From: Chloroflexota bacterium
GTDB taxonomy: Bacteria; Chloroflexota; Chloroflexia; Thermomicrobiales; UBA6265
Length of the DNA stretch: 8,341 nucleotides
Reading direction: 5' to 3'
Assembly: GCA_023415845.1 (NCBI GenBank)
Contig: JAEZJB010000446.1
Coordinates: 1-8,341, forward strand
The notes under the pieces were generated by a model, which saw nothing but the letters and a program-made list of their open reading frames with translations, was not told the origin of the DNA and made no database searches. This document shows positions 1-5,392 of the stretch, piece by piece (position 1 is the stretch's first letter; every line of letters starts with the position of its first letter). Position numbers and translations under genes: made by a program.

Positions 1-792
1 CAGTCCTGCGTCGTGGATGGCCGCCTCGCCGATGGAGCCGATGAGGGCATCTGTCGCATAGGCGTCACGGACGTTCTGCACCATGACGGCGGTGACGACC
101 TCCCCGGCAGGGCTGGCGAAGACTCCGCAGTCGTGGGCGAATCCTTCGAGCGTTCCACCCTTGCCCGCGAACGACACGCCGGCTGGCAGGAAGCGCGCGA
201 GCCGGTTGAGGTAGTGCTGGGCGGCGAGACGCTCACGCATCCAGGCAGAGAGGTCGGGAGAGGCGGCGGAACCAGTGGCAATCACCGTCACCATCGAGAC
301 GAGGTCATTGGCGGAGGTGAGGTTTTCGGGGGTACCGGGATCGGGAAGACGGCCGAGGAAGCGGCGCTGGAGGGCGGTTGCCGTGAGACCGAGCGTGGCG
401 GCTGTTTCGGCGATGGACTCCACGCCAACAGCGTCGATCAGGACGTTGGAGGCGGTGTTGTCGGAGATTGCGATCATCAGGTGGGCGTGATCGGCAAGTG
501 ACAATTCGATGGGCGTTCGCAGCTCGTTGAGGATGCCGCTGCCAGCCGCGAGTTGCGTGGGCAGCACGGGGACACGGTGATCCAGCGTGAGTTTGCCGGC
601 ATCGACGGCGCGGGACAGGGCAATCAGAATGAGGGTCTTGATGGTTGATGCCGATGACATAACGGCATCGGCTTCGTGGGAGAACCGCTCACCGGTGGCC
701 GGGTTCAGGATGGCGACACTGACATCCGATGCCTGGGGAAGACTGGCGAGGACCGCACTTACCCGAGGCCAGGCGGTGGTTGTAGATGACAC
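1..792 (-). CDS. Beta-lactamase-fold serine hydrolase (class A-like), 3' end cut by window edge
   Basis: An open frame of 264 codons runs from a GTG at 792 to the left edge with no stop, so the C-terminus is missing. The protein shows the penicillin-recognising serine hydrolase signature in order: S49-T-I-K52 (nucleophile and general base), S110-D-N112, and K211-G-G-T214 in the place of the KTG box. The spacing fits the class A beta-lactamase family (PenP-like, Pfam Beta-lactamase2). Two things are odd. Aligning the omega-loop by eye (L141-Q-R-R-F145 against L-D-R-W-E166 of TEM) puts Phe where the deacylating Glu should be, so efficient beta-lactam hydrolysis is doubtful. The N-terminus (SSTTTAWPRVSAVLA) has no signal peptide or membrane segment, so it may act in the cytoplasm. 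The GTG start is preferred because AAAGG lies 9 nt upstream. It is transcribed away from mreB. It could be an esterase, a peptidase or a PBP-like protein; the substrate cannot be read from sequence. Confidence 0.85.
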   Translation of the reverse strand, partial: MSSTTTAWPRVSAVLASLPQASDVSVAILNPATGERFSHEADAVMSSASTIKTLILIALSRAVDAGKLTLDHRVPVLPTQLAAGSGILNELRTPIELSLADHAHLMIAISDNTASNVLIDAVGVESIAETAATLGLTATALQRRFLGRLPDPGTPENLTSANDLVSMVTVIATGSAASPDLSAWMRERLAAQHYLNRLARFLPAGVSFAGKGGTLEGFAHDCGVFASPAGEVVTAVMVQNVRDAYATDALIGSIGEAAIHDAGL

Positions 793-801
793 GACTGCAG
801 A

Positions 802-816
802 CCTTTCAATGAAAAG
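802..816 (-). promoter_or_regulatory. Small hairpin covering the serine hydrolase ribosome binding site
   Basis: On the minus-strand transcript, CUUUUC and GAAAGG flank a 3-nt AUU loop and can form six pairs, one of them G-U. The 3' arm is the only Shine-Dalgarno-like sequence before the GTG at 792, so pairing would hide it. A CCUCCUUA stretch, identical to the anti-Shine-Dalgarno core of 16S rRNA, lies just upstream (828-821) and could also pair with AAGG. Whether this regulates translation is inference. Confidence 0.35.
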
Positions 817-829
817 ACCGTAAGGAGGG

Positions 830-843
830 AGGCCCGGGGGCCT
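830..843. repeat. GC-rich palindrome just upstream of the mreB -10 element
   Basis: AGGCCC-GG-GGGCCT is a perfect 6-bp inverted repeat with a 2-bp spacer. It ends 4 bp before the -10 hexamer at 848-853, so it occupies the spacer region of that promoter, where a bound protein would interfere with RNA polymerase. It also lies between the two divergent genes. A regulator operator is plausible, but a chance GC-rich palindrome is not excluded. Confidence 0.4.
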
Positions 844-844
844 A

Positions 845-853
845 TGCTATACT
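845..853 (+). promoter_or_regulatory. Extended -10 promoter for the mreB operon
   Basis: TGCTATACT matches the extended -10 form TGn-TATAAT with five of six hexamer bases (TATACT, 848-853). No recognisable -35 is found 16-18 bp upstream, which extended -10 promoters can tolerate. Transcription would start near 860 and give a leader of about 210 nt before mreB. Read on the other strand, the same AT-rich patch gives TATAGC, a weaker possible -10 for the divergent serine hydrolase gene. Confidence 0.5.
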
Positions 854-881
854 CGCGCCGATTCTGGGACCGTGTGCGGTA

Positions 882-939
882 GCTGTACCCGGACGCAGCC
901 CGACATGCTGGCTGCACTGGGATTGGCAGCCGGTACAGC
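882..939 (+). promoter_or_regulatory. Structured mreB leader with nested, competing hairpins
   Basis: GCTGTACC (882-889) and GGTACAGC (932-939) are perfect 8-bp complements enclosing 42 nt. Inside, GGCTGC (910-915) can pair with GCAGCC upstream (895-900, 9-nt loop) or with a second GCAGCC downstream (926-931, 10-nt loop). The two inner stems exclude each other. This arrangement resembles a switchable leader or attenuator, but no ligand, leader peptide or known riboswitch class is recognisable, and GC-rich DNA produces such pairs by chance. Confidence 0.35.
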
Positions 940-1034
940 GTGGAGGGACGCAGCGGAACCGTCAAGCGGGGTGTGCGTGCACCCTTGCCCTATCGCGTCC
1001 CAACCCCCGTCTATTCCGCATGGTCCATTGATTG

Positions 1035-1050
1035 CACCCCAGCCGGGGTG
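1035..1050 (+). promoter_or_regulatory. Hairpin immediately upstream of the mreB ribosome binding site
   Basis: CACCCC-AGCC-GGGGTG forms a perfect 6-bp stem with a 4-nt loop, ending 7 nt before the GGAGG at 1058. It could affect ribosome access or protect the message. It is not a terminator, because no T-run follows. It also contains an in-frame GTG (1048-1050), the main alternative start for MreB, which would lie within the stem and lacks a good ribosome binding site. Confidence 0.4.
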
Positions 1051-1057
1051 ACGCTCC

Positions 1058-1074
1058 GGAGGTTCCCGGTCTTG
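1058..1074 (+). promoter_or_regulatory. Ribosome binding site that fixes a TTG start for mreB
   Basis: GGAGG at 1058-1062 is followed after 9 nt by TTG (1072-1074). A longer frame opens with a GTG at 940, but residues encoded by 940-1071 do not resemble MreB. The TTG start gives an N-terminus that matches the family: a short hydrophobic stretch and then S-R-D-L-G-I-D-L-G-T-A-N-T. Confidence 0.75.
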
Positions 1075-2124
1075 TTCCGTCCCCTCTCCACACTCTTCGG
1101 GTTCTTTAGCCGGGACCTCGGTATCGACCTGGGAACAGCGAACACGCTGGTGTATGTGCGTGGCAAGGGCATCGTCATCTCCGAGCCATCGGTGGTGGCC
1201 ATCGATGCCAAGACCAAGCGTGCGCTGTGGGTGGGCATGGAAGCCAAGGCGATGCACGGGAAGGCACCCGACTCGATCATCGTGGTGCGACCGCTGAAGG
1301 ATGGGGTGATTGCCGACTTCGACACCGTGGAGATGATGCTGCACCACTTTATTCGCAAGGTGCACCTGCAGCGTTTGATGGCGCCACACCCGCGAGTGGT
1401 GATCGGCATTCCGAGCGGAGTGACCGAAGTTGAAAAGCGGGCGGCCCGTGATGCCGCACTTTCGGCGGGCGCCCGAGAGGCCTACACAATCGAGGAACCG
1501 ATGGCGGCGGCGATCGGCGCGGGCCTGCCGATCAACGAGCCAGTGGGGTCGATGATCGTGGATATCGGCGGTGGCACGACCGAGGTGGCGGTGATCTCGC
1601 TGGGCGGCATTGTCGTCAACCACTCGATTCGGGTGGCAGGTGACGAAATCGATGACGCGTTGATCCAGTATGCCCGGCGCGACCACAACCTGGTGATTGG
1701 CGAGCGATCGGCCGAGAACGCCAAGATCGCAGCCGGATCGGCCTATCCCCTCGAGGAAGAGGTGCGGGTTCCACTGCGGGGACGTGACCTGCTGACCGGT
1801 TTGCCGAAGTCGGTGGAAGTGAGTTCGGTGGAAATCCGCGATGCCATTTCCCAGCCGGTGAACACGATCATCGAACTGGTGAAAACCTCGATTGAGGAAA
1901 CTCCACCCGAACTCGTTGCAGACATCATGGAACACGGGATCACGCTGGCTGGCGGTGGGGCGCTGCTGATGGGCCTCGACCGGCGGCTGCAGAGTGAGTT
2001 GCGGATGCCGGTGCACCGGGCAGAAGACCCGTTGACGTGCGTGGCCCGCGGTACCGGTCGGGTCGCCGAGGCGTTGCACCTGTATCAGCGAGCGCTGGCG
2101 AGCGGACGCGAGATTCGCCGGTAG
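1072..2124 (+). CDS. mreB: Rod-shape-determining actin homologue MreB
   Basis: The 350-residue product is a bacterial actin that polymerises on the inner face of the membrane and guides lateral peptidoglycan synthesis. Length and motifs are those of MreB. The phosphate-1 loop is G17-I-D-L-G-T-A-N-T25, the central IPSGVTEVEKRAARDAA block is present, the phosphate-2 loop is D164-I-G-G-G-T-T170, then G-E-R-S-A-E-N-A-K-I, and the adenosine-binding G294-G-G296 lies near the C-terminus. The N-terminus (MFRPLSTLFGFF) is hydrophobic and may form the membrane-binding helix. Start choice rests on GGAGG 9 nt before TTG; the rare start and structured leader could hold expression down. It is the first gene of the apparent mreB-mreC-murT-gatD unit, 120 bp before mreC. 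No key residue appears to be missing. The paralogue Mbl cannot be strictly excluded, but mreC downstream argues for MreB. Confidence 0.96.
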   Translation: MFRPLSTLFGFFSRDLGIDLGTANTLVYVRGKGIVISEPSVVAIDAKTKRALWVGMEAKAMHGKAPDSIIVVRPLKDGVIADFDTVEMMLHHFIRKVHLQRLMAPHPRVVIGIPSGVTEVEKRAARDAALSAGAREAYTIEEPMAAAIGAGLPINEPVGSMIVDIGGGTTEVAVISLGGIVVNHSIRVAGDEIDDALIQYARRDHNLVIGERSAENAKIAAGSAYPLEEEVRVPLRGRDLLTGLPKSVEVSSVEIRDAISQPVNTIIELVKTSIEETPPELVADIMEHGITLAGGGALLMGLDRRLQSELRMPVHRAEDPLTCVARGTGRVAEALHLYQRALASGREIRR

Positions 2125-2168
2125 CCCTGCTTTCTCTGGTAACAGGGCCGATCTGCTGCTGGAGATCG
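2124..2168 (+). promoter_or_regulatory. Two small hairpins between mreB and mreC
   Basis: Directly at the mreB stop, GCCCTG (2124-2129) and CAGGGC (2143-2148) are complementary with a 13-nt loop. One base later, CGATCT (2149-2154) pairs with AGATCG (2163-2168) around an 8-nt loop. No T-run follows, so they do not look like an intrinsic terminator. They could mark an mRNA processing or stability boundary that allows more MreB than MreC. The remaining gap to mreC shows only the AGGAG ribosome binding site at 2233-2237. Confidence 0.3.
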
Positions 2169-2244
2169 TGGCACGTCGCCGGAGCCGTCACCACCCCATG
2201 TTCCATTCATTCCCCCAGGCCACTGGATCGACAGGAGTAGCCCG

Positions 2245-3063
2245 ATGACGAACCTGCCATTGAGAAAGGTGCTCATCGCGGTTCTGGCGTTCGTGGTGCT
2301 GTGTGGGGCGTTCGTGGTGCTCGACCGGCAAGGCGTGCTGAAGCCGGTGCGGACGGGTCTGAACGAAATCGTGCAACCGATCACCACCGGGTTCAGTGAC
2401 CTCACCGACCGACGAAAGTCGGAGTCTGACCTGGCGCAGGACCTGGCGACGGTGACTGCTGAACGTGATGCCCTCAAGGCCGAGAACAGCCAACTTAAGG
2501 CCGACACGGCCGAGCTGGAGCAATTGCGGGAGATGCAGGCGGTCGAGGACCGCTATCCCGAGATCGAACTGATTCCGGCGAAGGTACTGGGCCGTGACCC
2601 GACAGGTCACCAGATGTTCCTGCTGATCGACCTGGGGACGGATGACGGAATCCAGGTGGGAATGGCGGTGCTGAGCCCCTATTTCTATGTGGGGCAGGTG
2701 GTTGAGGTGTCGGAAACCGAAGCCAAGGTGATGCTGATCATCGATGCCAGCCAGTCAGTTGGTGCAATGCTGGAGGACAGCCGGGGCGAAGGGATCGTCT
2801 CCGGCCAATGGCAGCATGGCGGCTACCTGCAACTCGACCACGTCCAGAACAGCCAGGCACCCAAGGACGGAGAGTGGGTCGTGACCTCGTCATCGAACAT
2901 GACGATGACGCGGCAGGTGCCGCCAGACATTCCGATTGGGCAAGTCATCGGTGAGCCGGTGGTGGACCCGCAGACGGACACGCTGACGATTCAGGTGCGG
3001 CCGGGAATTGCCAACTTCAACACGCTTTCGACGGTGTATGTGGCGGTGACTGTGGATGACTAG
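2245..3063 (+). CDS. mreC: Rod-shape-determining protein MreC
   Basis: The 272-residue bitopic membrane protein links cytoplasmic MreB to the wall-synthesis enzymes outside. A short cytoplasmic start (MTNLPLRK) is followed by one membrane helix at about residues 9-26. A coiled coil at about 60-97, rich in Leu, Glu, Lys and Ala, would mediate dimerisation. A beta-rich outer domain runs from about 105 to the end, with the family-like segments A-K-V-L-G-R-D-P, L-I-D-L-G-T-D-D-G-I-Q-V-G-M and Y-V-G-Q-V-V-E-V. The size is normal for MreC. The ATG is supported by AGGAG 7 nt upstream. The last codons overlap the start of murT by 8 bp, which points to translational coupling. MreD, the usual next gene, is absent. 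Confidence 0.94.
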   Translation: MTNLPLRKVLIAVLAFVVLCGAFVVLDRQGVLKPVRTGLNEIVQPITTGFSDLTDRRKSESDLAQDLATVTAERDALKAENSQLKADTAELEQLREMQAVEDRYPEIELIPAKVLGRDPTGHQMFLLIDLGTDDGIQVGMAVLSPYFYVGQVVEVSETEAKVMLIIDASQSVGAMLEDSRGEGIVSGQWQHGGYLQLDHVQNSQAPKDGEWVVTSSSNMTMTRQVPPDIPIGQVIGEPVVDPQTDTLTIQVRPGIANFNTLSTVYVAVTVDD

Positions 3064-4474
3064 CCTTCCTTCAGTTGGTGAAGTGCGACTGGGACTGAGT
3101 GTTTCGGCGGCGCGGGCAGCGGCGGCGGTGATCCAGCGGCTGGGACGTGGCGGCGGAACGTCGGCCCCGGGCCTGATTGCGCAGAAGATCGACCCGGCGA
3201 TGTTGACCCGACTGGCGGGCCAACTGGAGCATGGCGCAATTGTGGTGGCCGGTACGAACGGCAAAACTACCACTTCGCGGATCGTCGCCGACATTCTCGA
3301 CGCCAATGGCCACACGGTGGTGCACAACCGATCGGGGTCGAACCTGGTGCGAGGCGTGTTCACCGCGTTCGCCGCCCAGGCTTCCTTCACCGGGAAGGTG
3401 CGGGGTGACGTTGCCGTCGTGGAGACGGACGAAGCGGCGTTCCCGGCGATTCTGGAACTGGTCAGGCCACGGACGATTCTGCTGAACAACCTGTTTCGTG
3501 ACCAACTGGACCGTTACGGGGAGCTGGACACCGTAGCAAGGACGTGGAAGACGGCGTTGGCGCGGGTTGATGCGACGGCGGTGATCGTCTACAACGCGGA
3601 CGATCCGGGACTCAGCTGGGTGGTGGACGGATCGCCGGCGAAGCTGGTGCCATTTGGGCTGACCGAAACCCGGCATGTCCTCTCCGAACTGCCCCACGCG
3701 GCTGACGCGGCAGTCTGCCGTTGGTGTGGGGCGGACCTGACGTATGACGGCCTGTACCTGTCGCATTTGGGCAACTGGTCGTGTCCCGCCTGTGGGCACC
3801 GGCGCGCACCATTGGCCTTTGCCGGGCATGACATCGAACTGCGAGGGGTAACGTCGCTGGCCCTGACGGTGGATGCCGGGGAGGAGTCGACGGAGTTCGA
3901 GGTCGGTATTCCCGGGATGTACAACGCCTACAACGTGGTGGCAGCGGTGGCTGCCGCTCACACGGCTGGCGTGCCATTCAGCGTCGGCCAGCAGGCGATT
4001 GCGGCATTCACCTCGGCGTTCGGGCGGATCGAGCGGGTGACGTGGAAGGGCCGGCAATTCACGATCGCGCTGGTCAAGAACCCAGTCGGGTTCAACGAAG
4101 TCATGCGGATGCTGACGGCGGGCGACGGCACGCTGGCAGTCCCGACGATGATTGCGATCAACGATCTCTACGCTGATGGGCGTGACGTCTCGTGGCTGTG
4201 GGATGTCGATTTCGAACTGCTGGCGGAGGGCGGGGCGGAACTCTCCACATCTGGCCTGCGGGGGCCGGACATGGCCAACCGCCTGAAGTACGCTGGAGTG
4301 GCGGAAGAGCGAATCCGGCCGCTGCCGGACGACCTCGAAGCGGGACTGGACGCGTTTACCGACCAGATTCCGGAGGGCGGCGAGGGATATATCCTGCCGA
4401 CCTACACCGCAATGCTTGAGATTCGGCGCATCCTGGCGGAGCGCGGAGCGATCCAGGCGTTCTGGGAACAGTAA
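3056..4474 (+). CDS. murT: Lipid II isoglutaminyl synthase (glutamine-hydrolysing) subunit MurT
   Basis: MurT is the Mur-ligase-like subunit of the MurT/GatD complex. In the known complex it uses ATP to activate the D-Glu alpha-carboxylate at stem position 2 of lipid II, which then receives ammonia from GatD. The 472 residues show the ATP-binding G66-T-N-G-K-T-T72, an E-T-D-E-A block and N-L-F-R-D-Q-L-D-R-Y-G-E-L typical of the family. Four cysteines (C221, C224, C243, C246) form the Cys4 zinc-ribbon insertion known in MurT. The C-terminal MurT_C/DUF1727 part carries K-N-P-V-G-F-N-E-V and N-D-L-Y-A-D-G-R-D377-V-S-W-L-W-D. An Asp in this C-terminal region completes the GatD catalytic triad in the characterised enzyme; which Asp it is here is not proven. 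There is no Mur N-terminal substrate domain, as expected. The ATG sits inside the end of mreC with only a weak ribosome binding site, consistent with coupling. The Cys4 ribbon and the gatD neighbour argue against MurC, D, E or F. Confidence 0.95.
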   Translation: MTSLPSVGEVRLGLSVSAARAAAAVIQRLGRGGGTSAPGLIAQKIDPAMLTRLAGQLEHGAIVVAGTNGKTTTSRIVADILDANGHTVVHNRSGSNLVRGVFTAFAAQASFTGKVRGDVAVVETDEAAFPAILELVRPRTILLNNLFRDQLDRYGELDTVARTWKTALARVDATAVIVYNADDPGLSWVVDGSPAKLVPFGLTETRHVLSELPHAADAAVCRWCGADLTYDGLYLSHLGNWSCPACGHRRAPLAFAGHDIELRGVTSLALTVDAGEESTEFEVGIPGMYNAYNVVAAVAAAHTAGVPFSVGQQAIAAFTSAFGRIERVTWKGRQFTIALVKNPVGFNEVMRMLTAGDGTLAVPTMIAINDLYADGRDVSWLWDVDFELLAEGGAELSTSGLRGPDMANRLKYAGVAEERIRPLPDDLEAGLDAFTDQIPEGGEGYILPTYTAMLEIRRILAERGAIQAFWEQ

Positions 4475-4487
4475 GGAAGGATCGGAG

Positions 4488-5225
4488 ATGTCCGAACCGC
4501 GAAAGCTTCGAATTGGCTGGCTTTACCCGTCCCTGATGAATATCTATGGCGACCGAGGCAACGTGCTCGTGCTGGCACAGCGGGCCCGGTGGCGAGGGTT
4601 CGAGCCGGAGGTGCTTGAAATCGGGATTGGAGAGCCGATTCCCGAGGATATCGACATCTTCTTCTTCGGCGGCGGCCAGGATGAAGCCCAGATTGCCGTT
4701 TCGCGCGACCTCGCCGGTGACAAGGGCGACGTGATCAAGCGATCGGTGGAAGACGGCGCGGCGTTGCTCTCGGTGTGTGGCGGGTACCAGTTGCTGGGGC
4801 ACGAATATCGCCCGCATGATGCCGAGCCGCTCCCCGGCATCAGCCTGTTCGACGCCACATCCGAAGCGGGGTCGGAGCGGTTCATCGGCAACGTGGTGAT
4901 CGAGAGTGAGTGGGGAACGCTTGTGGGGTTCGAGAACCACAGCGGGCTCACCTATCTCGGCACGGGTGTGCAACCCCTGGGCAAGGTGACGATCGGCCGG
5001 GGCAACAACGGCAAGGACGGATTCGAAGGGGCGCGCTACAAACGGGCCGTGGGGTGCTACCTGCACGGATCAGTCCTGCCAAAGAATCCACGACTTGCCG
5101 ACTGGTTGATCGAGGGCGGATTGATCCGACGCTATGGTGAGGCCGAACTCCTGCCACTGGACGACAGGATCGAACGGCTGGCCCACGAGAGCGCCCGGGT
5201 GCGAGCCGAAACCGCACGCATGTAA
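4488..5225 (+). CDS. gatD: Lipid II isoglutaminyl synthase (glutamine-hydrolysing) subunit GatD
   Basis: GatD is the class I (CobB/CobQ-like) glutamine amidotransferase that releases ammonia from glutamine for MurT, on the cytoplasmic side of the membrane. The 245 residues closely match the 243 of the Staphylococcus aureus protein. The nucleophile is C97 in S-V-C-G-G-Y-Q-L-L-G, and the catalytic His is H193 in G-C-Y-L-H-G-S-V-L-P-K-N-P, very near the C94 and H189 of S. aureus GatD. Other family blocks are Y-P-S-L-M-N-I-Y-G-D-R-G-N at 13-25, F-F-G-G-G-Q-D at 59-65 and G-F-E-N-H-S-G at 147-153. The ATG at 4488 is chosen over upstream in-frame codons because it follows AAGGAAGG by 7 nt and gives the family N-terminus. 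It lies 13 bp after murT, so the two subunits should be made together. A cobyric acid synthase-type role is unlikely given murT next door. Confidence 0.96.
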   Translation: MSEPRKLRIGWLYPSLMNIYGDRGNVLVLAQRARWRGFEPEVLEIGIGEPIPEDIDIFFFGGGQDEAQIAVSRDLAGDKGDVIKRSVEDGAALLSVCGGYQLLGHEYRPHDAEPLPGISLFDATSEAGSERFIGNVVIESEWGTLVGFENHSGLTYLGTGVQPLGKVTIGRGNNGKDGFEGARYKRAVGCYLHGSVLPKNPRLADWLIEGGLIRRYGEAELLPLDDRIERLAHESARVRAETARM

Positions 5226-5265
5226 TGTCAAGTACCACATCCAGTTAACGTGTGACGTGCATTCT

Positions 5266-5278
5266 GGATTACAAATCC
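5266..5278. repeat. Inverted repeat upstream of the Lrp-like gene, candidate operator
   Basis: GGATT-ACA-AATCC is a perfect 5-bp inverted repeat around a 3-bp AT-rich centre, located 41 bp after the gatD stop and 115 bp before the regulator start. Lrp/AsnC proteins bind palindromes of about 13-15 bp with AT-rich centres and often control their own gene, so autoregulation is a reasonable guess. The motif itself is not a match that I can assign to a known consensus. Confidence 0.4.
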
Positions 5279-5293
5279 TGCCCCAAACCCTTG

Positions 5294-5320
5294 TTGAGCC
5301 TAGAGCAGCCCTCGTAAACT
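5294..5320 (+). promoter_or_regulatory. Possible weak promoter for the Lrp-like gene
   Basis: TTGAGC (5294-5299) and TAAACT (5315-5320) each match four of six consensus bases, with a short 15-bp spacer; shifting the -35 to TTGTTG (5291-5296) gives an 18-bp spacer with a poorer hexamer. No terminator is seen after gatD, so the regulator may also be read from the upstream operon. Confidence 0.25.
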
Positions 5321-5341
5321 GAGCGATAGAGCGTATCTGTG

Positions 5342-5364
5342 TCGGCAGCGGTGTCGTGTGCCGA
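5342..5364 (+). repeat. Inverted repeat in the leader of the Lrp-like gene
   Basis: TCGGCA (5342-5347) and TGCCGA (5359-5364) are perfect complements around an 11-nt loop, 28 bp before the ATG at 5393. It could be a second operator half-site pair or an mRNA hairpin. Chance is not excluded at this length. Confidence 0.3.
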
Positions 5365-5392
5365 TGTCGATGAATGAAGAGTGTGGCAAAGC

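Noticed and set aside
13..501. Plus-strand open frame of 162 codons, Gly-rich
   Set aside because: It lies opposite the serine hydrolase, whose SxxK, SDN and KGG motifs prove the minus-strand frame.
821..882. Strong TAAGGAGG followed by a 12-codon mini-ORF at ATG 844
   Set aside because: The SD-to-ATG distance is about 15 nt, too long, and the ATG overlaps the -10 element of the promoter, so it would not be on that transcript.
940..1071. N-terminal extension of MreB from a GTG at 940
   Set aside because: The extra 44 residues do not resemble MreB, and GGAGG before the TTG at 1072 gives a family-like start.
847..2079. Long minus-strand open frame (410 codons) opposite mreB
   Set aside because: It is the antisense shadow of a GC-rich conserved gene, His/Arg-rich and low in fold-like character; mreB on the other strand is certain.
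3071..4057. Minus-strand open frame of 328 codons opposite murT
   Set aside because: Rich in Arg, His, Gln and Pro, as expected for the complement of a GC-rich gene; murT motifs fix the plus-strand reading.
5226..5280. Possible terminator after gatD
   Set aside because: Only short repeats such as CCAG/CTGG and GGATT/AATCC are present and no T-run follows; this does not form an intrinsic terminator.
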